Assembly: GCA_949949035.1 (NCBI GenBank)
Contig: CATLHJ010000009.1
Span: forward strand, 1-37,495
Length of the DNA stretch: 37,495 nucleotides
Source of the DNA: an uncultured Clostridia bacterium
GTDB lineage: Bacteria; Bacillota; Clostridia; Christensenellales; UBA1242
Direction: 5' to 3'
The notes below the pieces were generated by a model. That model ran no database searches. It was given only the letters and a program-made list of their open reading frames with translations, and had not been told where the DNA came from. This document shows, one piece after another, positions 31,303 to 37,495 of the stretch. Position numbers and translations under genes: made by a program. Within the stretch, counting starts at the first letter, position 1, and each line of letters begins with the position of its first letter.

Positions 31303-31959
31303 ATGCGTAAACAAAAGATTATTTGGTGGACGTTAGCGGGTGTCATGTTGGCGGCGTTCGTGATGTGGACGGTACTGGTGTTGACGGTGAACGTTAAACC
31401 GACGGGACCGGACGGCGTGACGGTGGGACTGGCGGGCTTAAACGCCGGTTGGTGGCAAAGCACCGGCACGCACGCGTGGGCCGAAAAGATTAGTGACTGG
31501 TTAGGTTACTTAACGTTGTTAATGGCGGTTGGTTTGGCCGTGTGGCAAATTGTGGTCGCCGTGCGGGGACGTAGTTTACGGCTGGCCCGTCACTGGTGGG
31601 TACTGGACGGTGTCATTATCGCGGTGGTGGCGTGTTACCTGCTGTTTGAATTGGTGGTGATAAATGGGCGACCGTTACTGGTGGACGGGGCATTAAAAGC
31701 GTCGTATCCCTCAACCCACGCCTTATTGTTCGCCACGGTGTTACCATGGGTGGCGGTAATTGTGGGGCGGGAAGTTAAAAACCGACCATTAGTCATTACC
31801 GTGGCAGTTCTGTGTGGAGCAATGGCACTGGCGGGGGTAATTTTACGGGCGATTTGCGGAGTACACTGGTTTAGTGATATTATAGGTGGGATACTGTTAG
31901 CGGGGGCGCTGGATTTTATCGCGCTGGCGTTAGCGGTTAAGCCCCAAACAAAGGAGTAA
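31303..31959 (+). CDS. PAP2-family phosphatase
   Basis: The 218-residue protein has about six helices and the PAP2 signature blocks: LKASYPSTHALLFATVLPW (PSTH block) and LRAICGVHWFSDIIGGILLA (R-x5-H-x3-D block). The first KX6RP block is not clearly visible. PAP2 enzymes of this size often dephosphorylate undecaprenyl or other lipid phosphates on the outer face, which would recycle the carrier used by this locus. It begins nine bases after the previous gene and is followed closely by galE. Confidence 0.87.
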   Translation: MRKQKIIWWTLAGVMLAAFVMWTVLVLTVNVKPTGPDGVTVGLAGLNAGWWQSTGTHAWAEKISDWLGYLTLLMAVGLAVWQIVVAVRGRSLRLARHWWVLDGVIIAVVACYLLFELVVINGRPLLVDGALKASYPSTHALLFATVLPWVAVIVGREVKNRPLVITVAVLCGAMALAGVILRAICGVHWFSDIIGGILLAGALDFIALALAVKPQTKE

Positions 31960-31965
31960 ATAACT

Positions 31966-32973
31966 ATGTCAACTATTTTAGTAACCGGCGGCGCGGGCTA
32001 TATCGGCAGTCATACTTGCGTGCAATTACTGACTGCGGGTTATGACGTGGTCGTGGTGGATAATTTTGTTAACAGTTCACCGGAAAGCATTAAGCGCGTA
32101 GAACAACTGGCGGGGCGGAAAGTGACCTTGTACGATTGTGACCTGCGCGACCGTAAAGCCCTAACTAAGGTGTTCACCAAACACCACATTGCTTGGGTCA
32201 TTCATTTTGCGGGCTTGAAAGCGGTGGGCGAAAGTGTTAAACAGCCGTTGCGCTATTATGATAACAATGTCAATGGTACGTTGGTACTGTTGGACGTGAT
32301 GCAGGCCCACGATTGCCGAAATATTGTGTTCTCGTCCAGTGCGACCGTGTACGGACAGCCGGAAAAACTGCCGTTAACCGAAGACTGTGCTTTGCACGTG
32401 ACTAACCCTTACGGCGGTACCAAGTTGACGATTGAAAACATCCTGCGCGATTTGTACGTGGCCGACCCGCGTTGGCAAATCGTGATTTTGCGCTACTTTA
32501 ACCCGATTGGGGCGCATCCGTCGGGGTTGCTGGGGGAAAAGCCCAACGGTATCCCCAACAATTTAACCCCGTACATTGCGCAGGTCGCCACGGGTAAGTT
32601 ACCCGCCTTGCAGGTGTTTGGTAACGATTACTCGACGTCCGACGGCACCGGTGTGCGCGATTATTTGCACGTGTGCGACTTGGCGGCAGGGCATTTGGCG
32701 GCAATTAAAAAAATCGACCACAGTGGTCTATACGTTTACAATTTAGGTACCGGACACGGGTACAGCGTGTTGGAAGTGTTGCACGCCTTTGAAAAAGCGG
32801 CGGGTAAAACCATTCCTTACCAAATTAAACCGCGACGGGCGGGCGATGTGGCGGCGTGTTATGCCGACGCGACCAAGGCGGCACGGGAATTGGATTGGCG
32901 TGCCGAACTGGGTATTGACGAAATGTGTCGCAGTTTGTGGCGTTTTTACACCCAAAATCCGCAGGGTTACTAA
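31966..32973 (+). CDS. galE: UDP-glucose 4-epimerase
   Basis: GalE interconverts UDP-glucose and UDP-galactose (or the N-acetyl forms) using NAD. The 335-residue protein is an extended short-chain dehydrogenase: VTGGAGYIGSHTCVQLLTAG, VVDNFVNSSPESI, IHFAGLKAVGESV, FSSSATVYGQPE, YGGTK with the catalytic Tyr-Lys pair, and LRYFNPIGAHPSGLLGE. AAAGGAG precedes the ATG. It supplies a nucleotide sugar for the upstream glycosyltransferases and closes the locus. Confidence 0.96.
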   Translation: MSTILVTGGAGYIGSHTCVQLLTAGYDVVVVDNFVNSSPESIKRVEQLAGRKVTLYDCDLRDRKALTKVFTKHHIAWVIHFAGLKAVGESVKQPLRYYDNNVNGTLVLLDVMQAHDCRNIVFSSSATVYGQPEKLPLTEDCALHVTNPYGGTKLTIENILRDLYVADPRWQIVILRYFNPIGAHPSGLLGEKPNGIPNNLTPYIAQVATGKLPALQVFGNDYSTSDGTGVRDYLHVCDLAAGHLAAIKKIDHSGLYVYNLGTGHGYSVLEVLHAFEKAAGKTIPYQIKPRRAGDVAACYADATKAARELDWRAELGIDEMCRSLWRFYTQNPQGY

Positions 32974-32979
32974 AAATTA

Positions 32980-33008
32980 TTGACGCAGTATGGTTACCGG
33001 TTTATAGT
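32980..33008 (+). promoter_or_regulatory. Promoter of the ABC exporter operon
   Basis: TTGACG (32980-32985) and TATAGT (33003-33008) are exactly 17 bp apart, and ATG 33016 follows after seven bases. The promoter begins seven bases after the galE stop, so it marks a new leaderless transcription unit. Confidence 0.8.
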
Positions 33009-33015
33009 GGTAATA

Positions 33016-33945
33016 ATGAGTGCACAACCCATGATTGAAATTAAACACTTGAAAAAATATTTCAAGGACGTGAAAGCGGTTGACGATATTTCTTTTACGG
33101 TAACGGCGGGGCAGTTGTTTGCTTTTCTGGGGCTGAACGGAGCCGGCAAGTCCACCACTATTAACATTATTTGCCACGCGCTGCTGCCTGACAGTGGCGA
33201 AGTTTATGTCGACGGCTTGTCGATTGACCATGATATGCCGGCGATTTACCCGAAGTTGGGCGTAGTCTTTCAAAATAGCGTATTAGACCCCAAATTGTCG
33301 GTTTACAACAATCTCTTTACGCGGGCGGCGTTATATGGTTTAACCAAAGCGCAATTTAAGACCAACCTGCAATTTTTGGCCGAAAAATTGGACTTTGCTA
33401 ACCTTTTGCAACGTCCGTTAGACAAATTAAGCGGTGGCCAAAAACGGCGGATTGATATTGCACGGGCGTTGATTCACCAACCGCAATTATTGATTTTGGA
33501 CGAGCCGACTACGGGCTTGGATCCACAGACCCGTATCTTGGTGTGGGATTTGGTGAGTGAATTACGCCGTACCCGCCAAATGACAGTGTTGCTGACGACG
33601 CACTACATGGAAGAAGCCGCCGAAGCCGACCACGTAGTGATTATTGACAACGGGCGCATCGTGGCCAGCGATACCCCGAATAACTTAAAAAACCAATACG
33701 CGAACGATTTTATCAAACTGTACGACTATGACGCCGGTTTGTTAAAGGAAATTACTAAGGCCAAATTAACGCACACGGTGGATAAGGGGGTGGTAACCAT
33801 TACCTTTGACGATATGACGCAAGTTAAACAGTTTTTGGTGACCCACGCTAACCAGATCCGTGACTTCGAAGCGATAAAAGGGCGCATGGACAATGTGTTC
33901 TTGAACGTAACGGGCAAGCAGTTACAAGGGGGCAGCAATGGGTGA
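33016..33945 (+). CDS. ABC transporter ATP-binding protein (DrrA/CcmA type)
   Basis: The 309-residue ATPase has Walker A GLNGAGKSTT, signature LSGGQKRRIDIARAL, Walker B LLILDEPTTGLDP, and the H-loop TTHYMEEA. The sequence around them (YKDVKAV-like start, MEEAAEADHVVIID) places it with ABC-2 export ATPases. A C-terminal part of about 80 residues after the ATPase core is typical of that group. Its substrate is unknown. The frame opens at 32980, but ATG 33016 fits the promoter and the protein start. It overlaps its permease gene by eight bases. Confidence 0.94.
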   Translation: MSAQPMIEIKHLKKYFKDVKAVDDISFTVTAGQLFAFLGLNGAGKSTTINIICHALLPDSGEVYVDGLSIDHDMPAIYPKLGVVFQNSVLDPKLSVYNNLFTRAALYGLTKAQFKTNLQFLAEKLDFANLLQRPLDKLSGGQKRRIDIARALIHQPQLLILDEPTTGLDPQTRILVWDLVSELRRTRQMTVLLTTHYMEEAAEADHVVIIDNGRIVASDTPNNLKNQYANDFIKLYDYDAGLLKEITKAKLTHTVDKGVVTITFDDMTQVKQFLVTHANQIRDFEAIKGRMDNVFLNVTGKQLQGGSNG

Positions 33946-34873
33946 ATATCGTAAATTGCGGGTGTTAGTGCATCGCAACGTAAAAGTGTACTTCAAAGAC
34001 AAAATGTTGTTTTTCGTGTCGATGATTACTCCGTTAATTTTGGTTGTATTATTTTTAACTTTCTTGGGTTCCATCTACCGTGACGCAGTGACCAGTTTTA
34101 TTCCCGATGGGGTAAATGTGTCTAACCGCCTGATTAACGGTTTTACCGGCGGGTGGTTGTTTTCGTCGATTTTGGCGACCAGTTGCGTGACCGTTGCGTT
34201 TTGCAGTAACGTGATGGTTAACGACAAATTAAACCGCGCGGTGCACGACTTCCGCATTACGCCCACCAAGCGTTCCACCTTGGGCTTAAGTTATTTCTTG
34301 GCTAATTTTTTAACTACCTTGTTGGTGTGCGGTACTGCGTTCGCCGTAAGCCTGATTTATTTGGCGATTGTTGGTTGGTATTTGTCGTTTGCGGATATCG
34401 CGATGATTTTATTGGTCATTTTGCTGAACACCTTGTTCGGTACTTGCTTGGCCAGTATCGCCGGTCTCTTTATTAACAGTCAAGGCGCCTTGTCCGCGGT
34501 CTGCACCTTGGTGTCGTCCATGTACGGCTTCATCAGCGGGGCTTACATGCCGATCGCCCAATTTGCCGCGCCGATGCGGGCGGTAATTGGTTTCTTGCCG
34601 GGGACGTACAGTACCGTGCTGTTGCGTTACTACTTTATGCGGGGTACCACGGAAGCCTTGGGTGAGTATTTGCCCGACGGTGCCGTGGACAGTTTGCGCC
34701 GTAGTTTTGATGGTTCGATCGAGATGTTTGGCGGTGAAGTGCCTATTTGGGCGATGTTCTTAATTATTATGTTGGCGGTCGTCGTATTATTGGGTATTTA
34801 TTTGTTGCTGTCGTACTTGCAGGGGCGTCGCTTACGGCCGGCTAAAGCACCGCGGGTGGCAAAATCCGTTTGA
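33938..34873 (+). CDS. ABC-2 type transporter permease
   Basis: The 311-residue protein has six predicted helices in ABC-2 arrangement: an N-terminal amphipathic stretch (RKLRVLVHRNVKVYFKDKML), the first helix FFVSMITPLILVVLFLTFLG, an outer loop, then FVSSMYGFISGAYMP and FLPGTYSTVLLRYYFM, and a final helix near the C-terminus. It forms an exporter with the overlapping ATPase. The cargo (lipid, glycan or drug) cannot be read from the sequence. Confidence 0.92.
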   Translation: MGEYRKLRVLVHRNVKVYFKDKMLFFVSMITPLILVVLFLTFLGSIYRDAVTSFIPDGVNVSNRLINGFTGGWLFSSILATSCVTVAFCSNVMVNDKLNRAVHDFRITPTKRSTLGLSYFLANFLTTLLVCGTAFAVSLIYLAIVGWYLSFADIAMILLVILLNTLFGTCLASIAGLFINSQGALSAVCTLVSSMYGFISGAYMPIAQFAAPMRAVIGFLPGTYSTVLLRYYFMRGTTEALGEYLPDGAVDSLRRSFDGSIEMFGGEVPIWAMFLIIMLAVVVLLGIYLLLSYLQGRRLRPAKAPRVAKSV

Positions 34874-34941
34874 CAAACTTCCTAAGTTTTGCTTAAATAA
34901 AGTTAACAAAATCAATCATTTCGCTTTGCGTAAAACACAGG

Positions 34942-34967
34942 AACCAGCAAGCAGTTGTTGGTTTTTT
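34942..34967 (+). terminator. Intrinsic terminator after the ABC exporter operon
   Basis: AACCAGCAA-GCAG-TTGTTGGTT is followed by a T-run. It separates the ABC exporter from the MATE gene, whose own ribosome-binding site (TAGGAG) follows. Confidence 0.85.
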
Positions 34968-34985
34968 GTTTTATAGGAGTGAAAA

Positions 34986-36434
34986 ATGGCACAAACAAAT
35001 AATCAATTTCTAGGCACAACGCCGGTGGGCAAGTTGCTGCGGATGTTTGCCATTCCGTGCGTCTTGTCGTTGGTCATTCAGGCGTTGTACAACATCGTTG
35101 ACCAAATTTTTATTGGTCACGCGGGGTACCTGCCGTTTGGCAACACCGCGACGGGTTTTGTTTACCCGTTAACCGTAGTGGCGTTGGCACTGGGCTTGTG
35201 GTTAGGGGACGGTATCGCGGCTTGTATCAGTCTTAACCAAGGACGCAACCGTAACGAGCGTACACCATACAACATTGGTACGGGCTTGACCGTTGGTTTA
35301 ATTGCCAGTTTGTTGTTGTGCTTGGTGTGCGGTTTGACCCTGACACCGCTGTTACGTTTCTTTGGCGCGGGTGGTCAGGCTTTAACCGACGCGGTTGAAT
35401 ACGCGGGTTGGATTATTGCCGGTTTTCCGTTCTTTATTTTGGCTTGCGTGATGAACCCCGTGGTGCGGGCGGACGGCAGCCCCCGCTTCGCGATGATCGC
35501 CATGGCGGTCGGTGCCGTCTTGAACATTATTCTCGACCCATTGTTGCTGAATGTGGCACACCTAGGCATGACGGGGGCGGCACTGGCGACCTTTATTGGC
35601 CAAGTGGTAACTTTTGTTTTGCACGTTATTTACTCCTGCAAATTGAAAAGTTGTCGTTTAACGTGGCGTCATTTAATTCCGCGCTGGGGGGCTTTAATGG
35701 ACGCGGTTAAATTGGGCGTTTCCAGTTTCTTAACCCAATTTTCTATTGTCATTATTTCGGTAGTTAATTCGATTGTTATCAGTCAGCACTTTGTGGCCTA
35801 CGACGGCGGTATGCCCGTGACCAACGAAGTCGGCATCATGAATGTTGCGTTCAAAATTTTTGGGATTGTGGTCAGTGTGGTCATCGGTATTGCGGCGGGC
35901 GCTCAACCCATTTTTGGTTATAATTACGGCGCGGGGCGATACGACCGCGTGCGGGCCACTTGGTGGCGTGTGTTGGCGACCAGTGCGTTGGTCGGGGTGG
36001 TGGCGATGGTGCTGTTTGAAGCCATTCCGCAAGGGTTGTTAAACCTGTTCGGGTATAGTGCAGCCGATTATACCGCCGCCGAAATGAATTTCGGGGTCAA
36101 TATGTTCCGCATCTACATGGGTGCTATCTTATTGACTTGCCTGATTAAAGTCAGTTCTATTTTTTGCCAAGCGGTCGGCAAGCCCGTGCGCGCCATGGTC
36201 ATTGCACTGTTACGGGACGTAATTTTCGTGGTGCCGTTAGCGATTGGTTTACCATTGATTACTACTACGGCTTTCTTTTGGTCTGCCCCCATTGCGGACG
36301 GCTTAACGGCCATCGTGGCGTTAGGGGTGTTAATTGATGTGTTCCGCCGTATGCCGATGGTGCTACCGACGGAGCGTTCCGGAGGCGAAGATACCACCGC
36401 GGACGCCATTATTAACGCCTTACCGACGAAATAA
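34986..36434 (+). CDS. MATE-family efflux transporter
   Basis: The 482-residue protein has twelve predicted helices in two halves and MATE-type landmarks: LLRMFAIPCVLSLVIQALYN, IVDQIFIGHAG, VMNPVVRADGSPRFAMIAMA, VLNIILDPLLL, and in the second half GIAAGAQPIFGYNYGAGRYD. MATE proteins export drugs or metabolites using Na+ or H+ gradients. A TAGGAG ribosome-binding site lies before the ATG. It is a single-gene unit between a terminator and the SDR promoter. Confidence 0.95.
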   Translation: MAQTNNQFLGTTPVGKLLRMFAIPCVLSLVIQALYNIVDQIFIGHAGYLPFGNTATGFVYPLTVVALALGLWLGDGIAACISLNQGRNRNERTPYNIGTGLTVGLIASLLLCLVCGLTLTPLLRFFGAGGQALTDAVEYAGWIIAGFPFFILACVMNPVVRADGSPRFAMIAMAVGAVLNIILDPLLLNVAHLGMTGAALATFIGQVVTFVLHVIYSCKLKSCRLTWRHLIPRWGALMDAVKLGVSSFLTQFSIVIISVVNSIVISQHFVAYDGGMPVTNEVGIMNVAFKIFGIVVSVVIGIAAGAQPIFGYNYGAGRYDRVRATWWRVLATSALVGVVAMVLFEAIPQGLLNLFGYSAADYTAAEMNFGVNMFRIYMGAILLTCLIKVSSIFCQAVGKPVRAMVIALLRDVIFVVPLAIGLPLITTTAFFWSAPIADGLTAIVALGVLIDVFRRMPMVLPTERSGGEDTTADAIINALPTK

Positions 36435-36436
36435 AT

Positions 36437-36466
36437 TTGCCCGTCCGTGCCAAAATAGGGTATATT
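36437..36466 (+). promoter_or_regulatory. Promoter of the SDR gene
   Basis: TTGCCC (36437-36442) and TATATT (36461-36466) are spaced 18 bp apart. ATG 36473 follows the -10 by six bases, so the mRNA is predicted leaderless. Confidence 0.65.
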
Positions 36467-36472
36467 AAGCAT

Positions 36473-37369
36473 ATGGACATTCAACAATGGTTAAAAACGA
36501 ATACCGCTGACTTGGCGGGGCGCACCGTCGTCGTGACGGGGGCGGCAGGCGGACTGGGCAGTAAGTTATGCCGTTACTTGGCCCAATTACACGCGCACAT
36601 TATTATGCTTGACCACAATCTGGAAAAATCAAACACGGTTAAGGAAGCCATGCTCAAAGACTTACCCGCGACCGACATTGAGAACTACCAAATTGATTTG
36701 AACAACCTGAAAAACGTGCGCGATGTCGCGGCCACGTTAAGTCCCCGTCGGATTGATTACTTGGTTTTGAACGCGGGGGTTTATAACGTTCCTCTCGCCA
36801 AAGGCGAATTGGGCTATAATAATGTGTTCCAAGTCAATTTTATCAGCCACTACTATTTGGTTAAAACTTTACTGCCAACCTTGGTACGCACTAACGGCAA
36901 GGTGGTGGCGGTCACCAGTATTGCCCACAATTACGGCAAATTTAACGTTGACGATATTGATTACAGCAAGAATGGTAAGCAAAGCAAGGTTTACGGTAAC
37001 GCCAAACGTTGCTTGATGTACGCGTTGGCCGAACTGTTCAAGGACCGTACCGACGTGCGTTTGGCCTTGGTGCACCCCGGCGTAACCTTGACGCCGATGA
37101 CCAACCATTATCATCCCGCAATTAACTGGTTAGTCACTTTGTTGTTGGGCATTATTTGCCCGCGACCCGAAGTCGCCGCCTTGAATATATTGGCGGGTCT
37201 GTTTAAGGACGTGGGTAACGACGAATGGCTGGGCCCCAAAACCAAGGGCGTGTGGGGCGAACCAACCATCAGTAAGTTGACCGATGCGACTGACGAAGAA
37301 CGTCAGCAAATTTTCACGACCGCCGAAAACATTTACCGCGTGTTGACCGACGTAATTTTGGCGCGTTAA
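36473..37369 (+). CDS. Short-chain dehydrogenase/reductase
   Basis: The 298-residue protein is a classical SDR: VVVTGAAGGLGSKLCRYLAQ (TGxxxGxG cofactor loop), LVLNAGVYN (NAG), VAVTSIAHNYG (catalytic Ser) and VYGNAKRCLMYALAEL (YxxxK), then VHPGVTLTPM. The arrangement resembles retinol-dehydrogenase-like and WWOX-like SDRs. The substrate is unknown. About 30 extra residues precede the cofactor loop. The frame opens at 36437, but ATG 36473 is placed correctly behind the promoter. Confidence 0.92.
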   Translation: MDIQQWLKTNTADLAGRTVVVTGAAGGLGSKLCRYLAQLHAHIIMLDHNLEKSNTVKEAMLKDLPATDIENYQIDLNNLKNVRDVAATLSPRRIDYLVLNAGVYNVPLAKGELGYNNVFQVNFISHYYLVKTLLPTLVRTNGKVVAVTSIAHNYGKFNVDDIDYSKNGKQSKVYGNAKRCLMYALAELFKDRTDVRLALVHPGVTLTPMTNHYHPAINWLVTLLLGIICPRPEVAALNILAGLFKDVGNDEWLGPKTKGVWGEPTISKLTDATDEERQQIFTTAENIYRVLTDVILAR

Positions 37370-37391
37370 ACACGTTAGTATGCTTTGGTTT

Positions 37392-37421
37392 AACCCCGTG
37401 GTTAGTCCCGCGGGGTTTTTT
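37392..37421 (+). terminator. Intrinsic terminator after the SDR gene
   Basis: AACCCCGTGG pairs with CCGCGGGGTT (one G-U pair) and is followed by a T-run. Confidence 0.9.
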
Positions 37422-37470
37422 AGTGATGATGGCCGGTTAATAACTTTTCCCTTTAACCCACGGTAACCAG

Positions 37471-37495
37471 AAAAAAGTACTTGACAAATGGGGGG
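37471..37495 (+). promoter_or_regulatory. Possible -35 region of a gene beyond the window
   Basis: AAAAAAGTACTTGACA (37471-37486) is identical to 9306-9321 upstream of the second lipoprotein gene and includes a perfect -35 hexamer. The window ends in GGGGG before any -10 can be seen. Confidence 0.35.

Noticed and set aside
30835-31314. Long minus-strand open frame opposite the PF06695-like gene
   Set aside because: It is a shadow of a conserved membrane protein gene, with low-complexity Thr/Ala/Asn composition.

Overview
The window reads as chromosome of a Gram-positive (Bacillota, probably uncultured Clostridia-like) anaerobe. The evidence is two lipoproteins with lipoboxes, a VanW-type wall protein, a rubrerythrin, DUF1653 and TM2 proteins, an rplK-rplA pair and a large undecaprenyl-linked glycan locus. 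This placement is inference. The first 92 bases are an almost pure C-run/G-run that looks like a sequencing or assembly artefact, and the last five bases are G.

Layout. 0.1-3.3 kb: a lipoprotein, a VanW-domain protein (minus) and rplK-rplA. 3.3-4.8 kb: a TM2 membrane protein divergent from a small XRE regulator that has no ATG/GTG/TTG start, a second XRE regulator, and a zinc-ribbon membrane protein. 4.9-8.2 kb: a glycolytic operon pgk-tpiA-gpmI. GpmI looks intact, Pgk is unusually short, and the TpiA homologue has lost its catalytic Glu and other active-site residues. 8.2-11.5 kb: DUF1653, an unrecognised protein, then an AT-rich stretch (lipoprotein, SGNH hydrolase, ASCH/EVE-like protein) directly downstream of the 3' end of tRNA-Ser(GCU). 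Two genes of this stretch are each followed by the same ~20-bp direct repeat. 11.5-17.1 kb: an HExxH membrane protein, then a compact type II-C CRISPR system: tracrRNA, cas9 (broken by a one-base frameshift), cas1, cas2 and a three-spacer array. The array is transcribed opposite to the cas genes. Each repeat carries its own extended -10 promoter, and the array terminator lies inside the cas2 coding region. 17.2-18.4 kb: NUDIX hydrolase and rubrerythrin. 18.4-33.0 kb: a surface-glycan locus with two GT-C enzymes, GtrA, a GtrB/DPM-like GT2, flippase, GT2, polymerase-like protein, DUF4422, phosphoglycosyl transferase, UppS, ligase/polymerase-like protein, small exporter family protein, PAP2 phosphatase and GalE. 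33.0-37.4 kb: a two-gene ABC exporter, a MATE efflux protein and an SDR.

How the genes work together. The glycan locus appears to encode nearly a whole pathway: lipid-carrier synthesis (UppS) and recycling (PAP2), sugar supply (GalE), priming (phosphoglycosyl transferase), elongation, flipping, polymerisation and transfer. The CRISPR block has every part of a type II-C system, but Cas9 is read in two frames, so it may be inactive, split, or a sequence error.

A window-wide theme is promoter placement. Many first-in-operon genes have a -10 box ending only 5-10 bases before the start codon, often with a -35 at 17-bp spacing. This predicts leaderless or nearly leaderless mRNAs. Two genes missed by ordinary start-codon rules seem to begin at ATA in such a setting.
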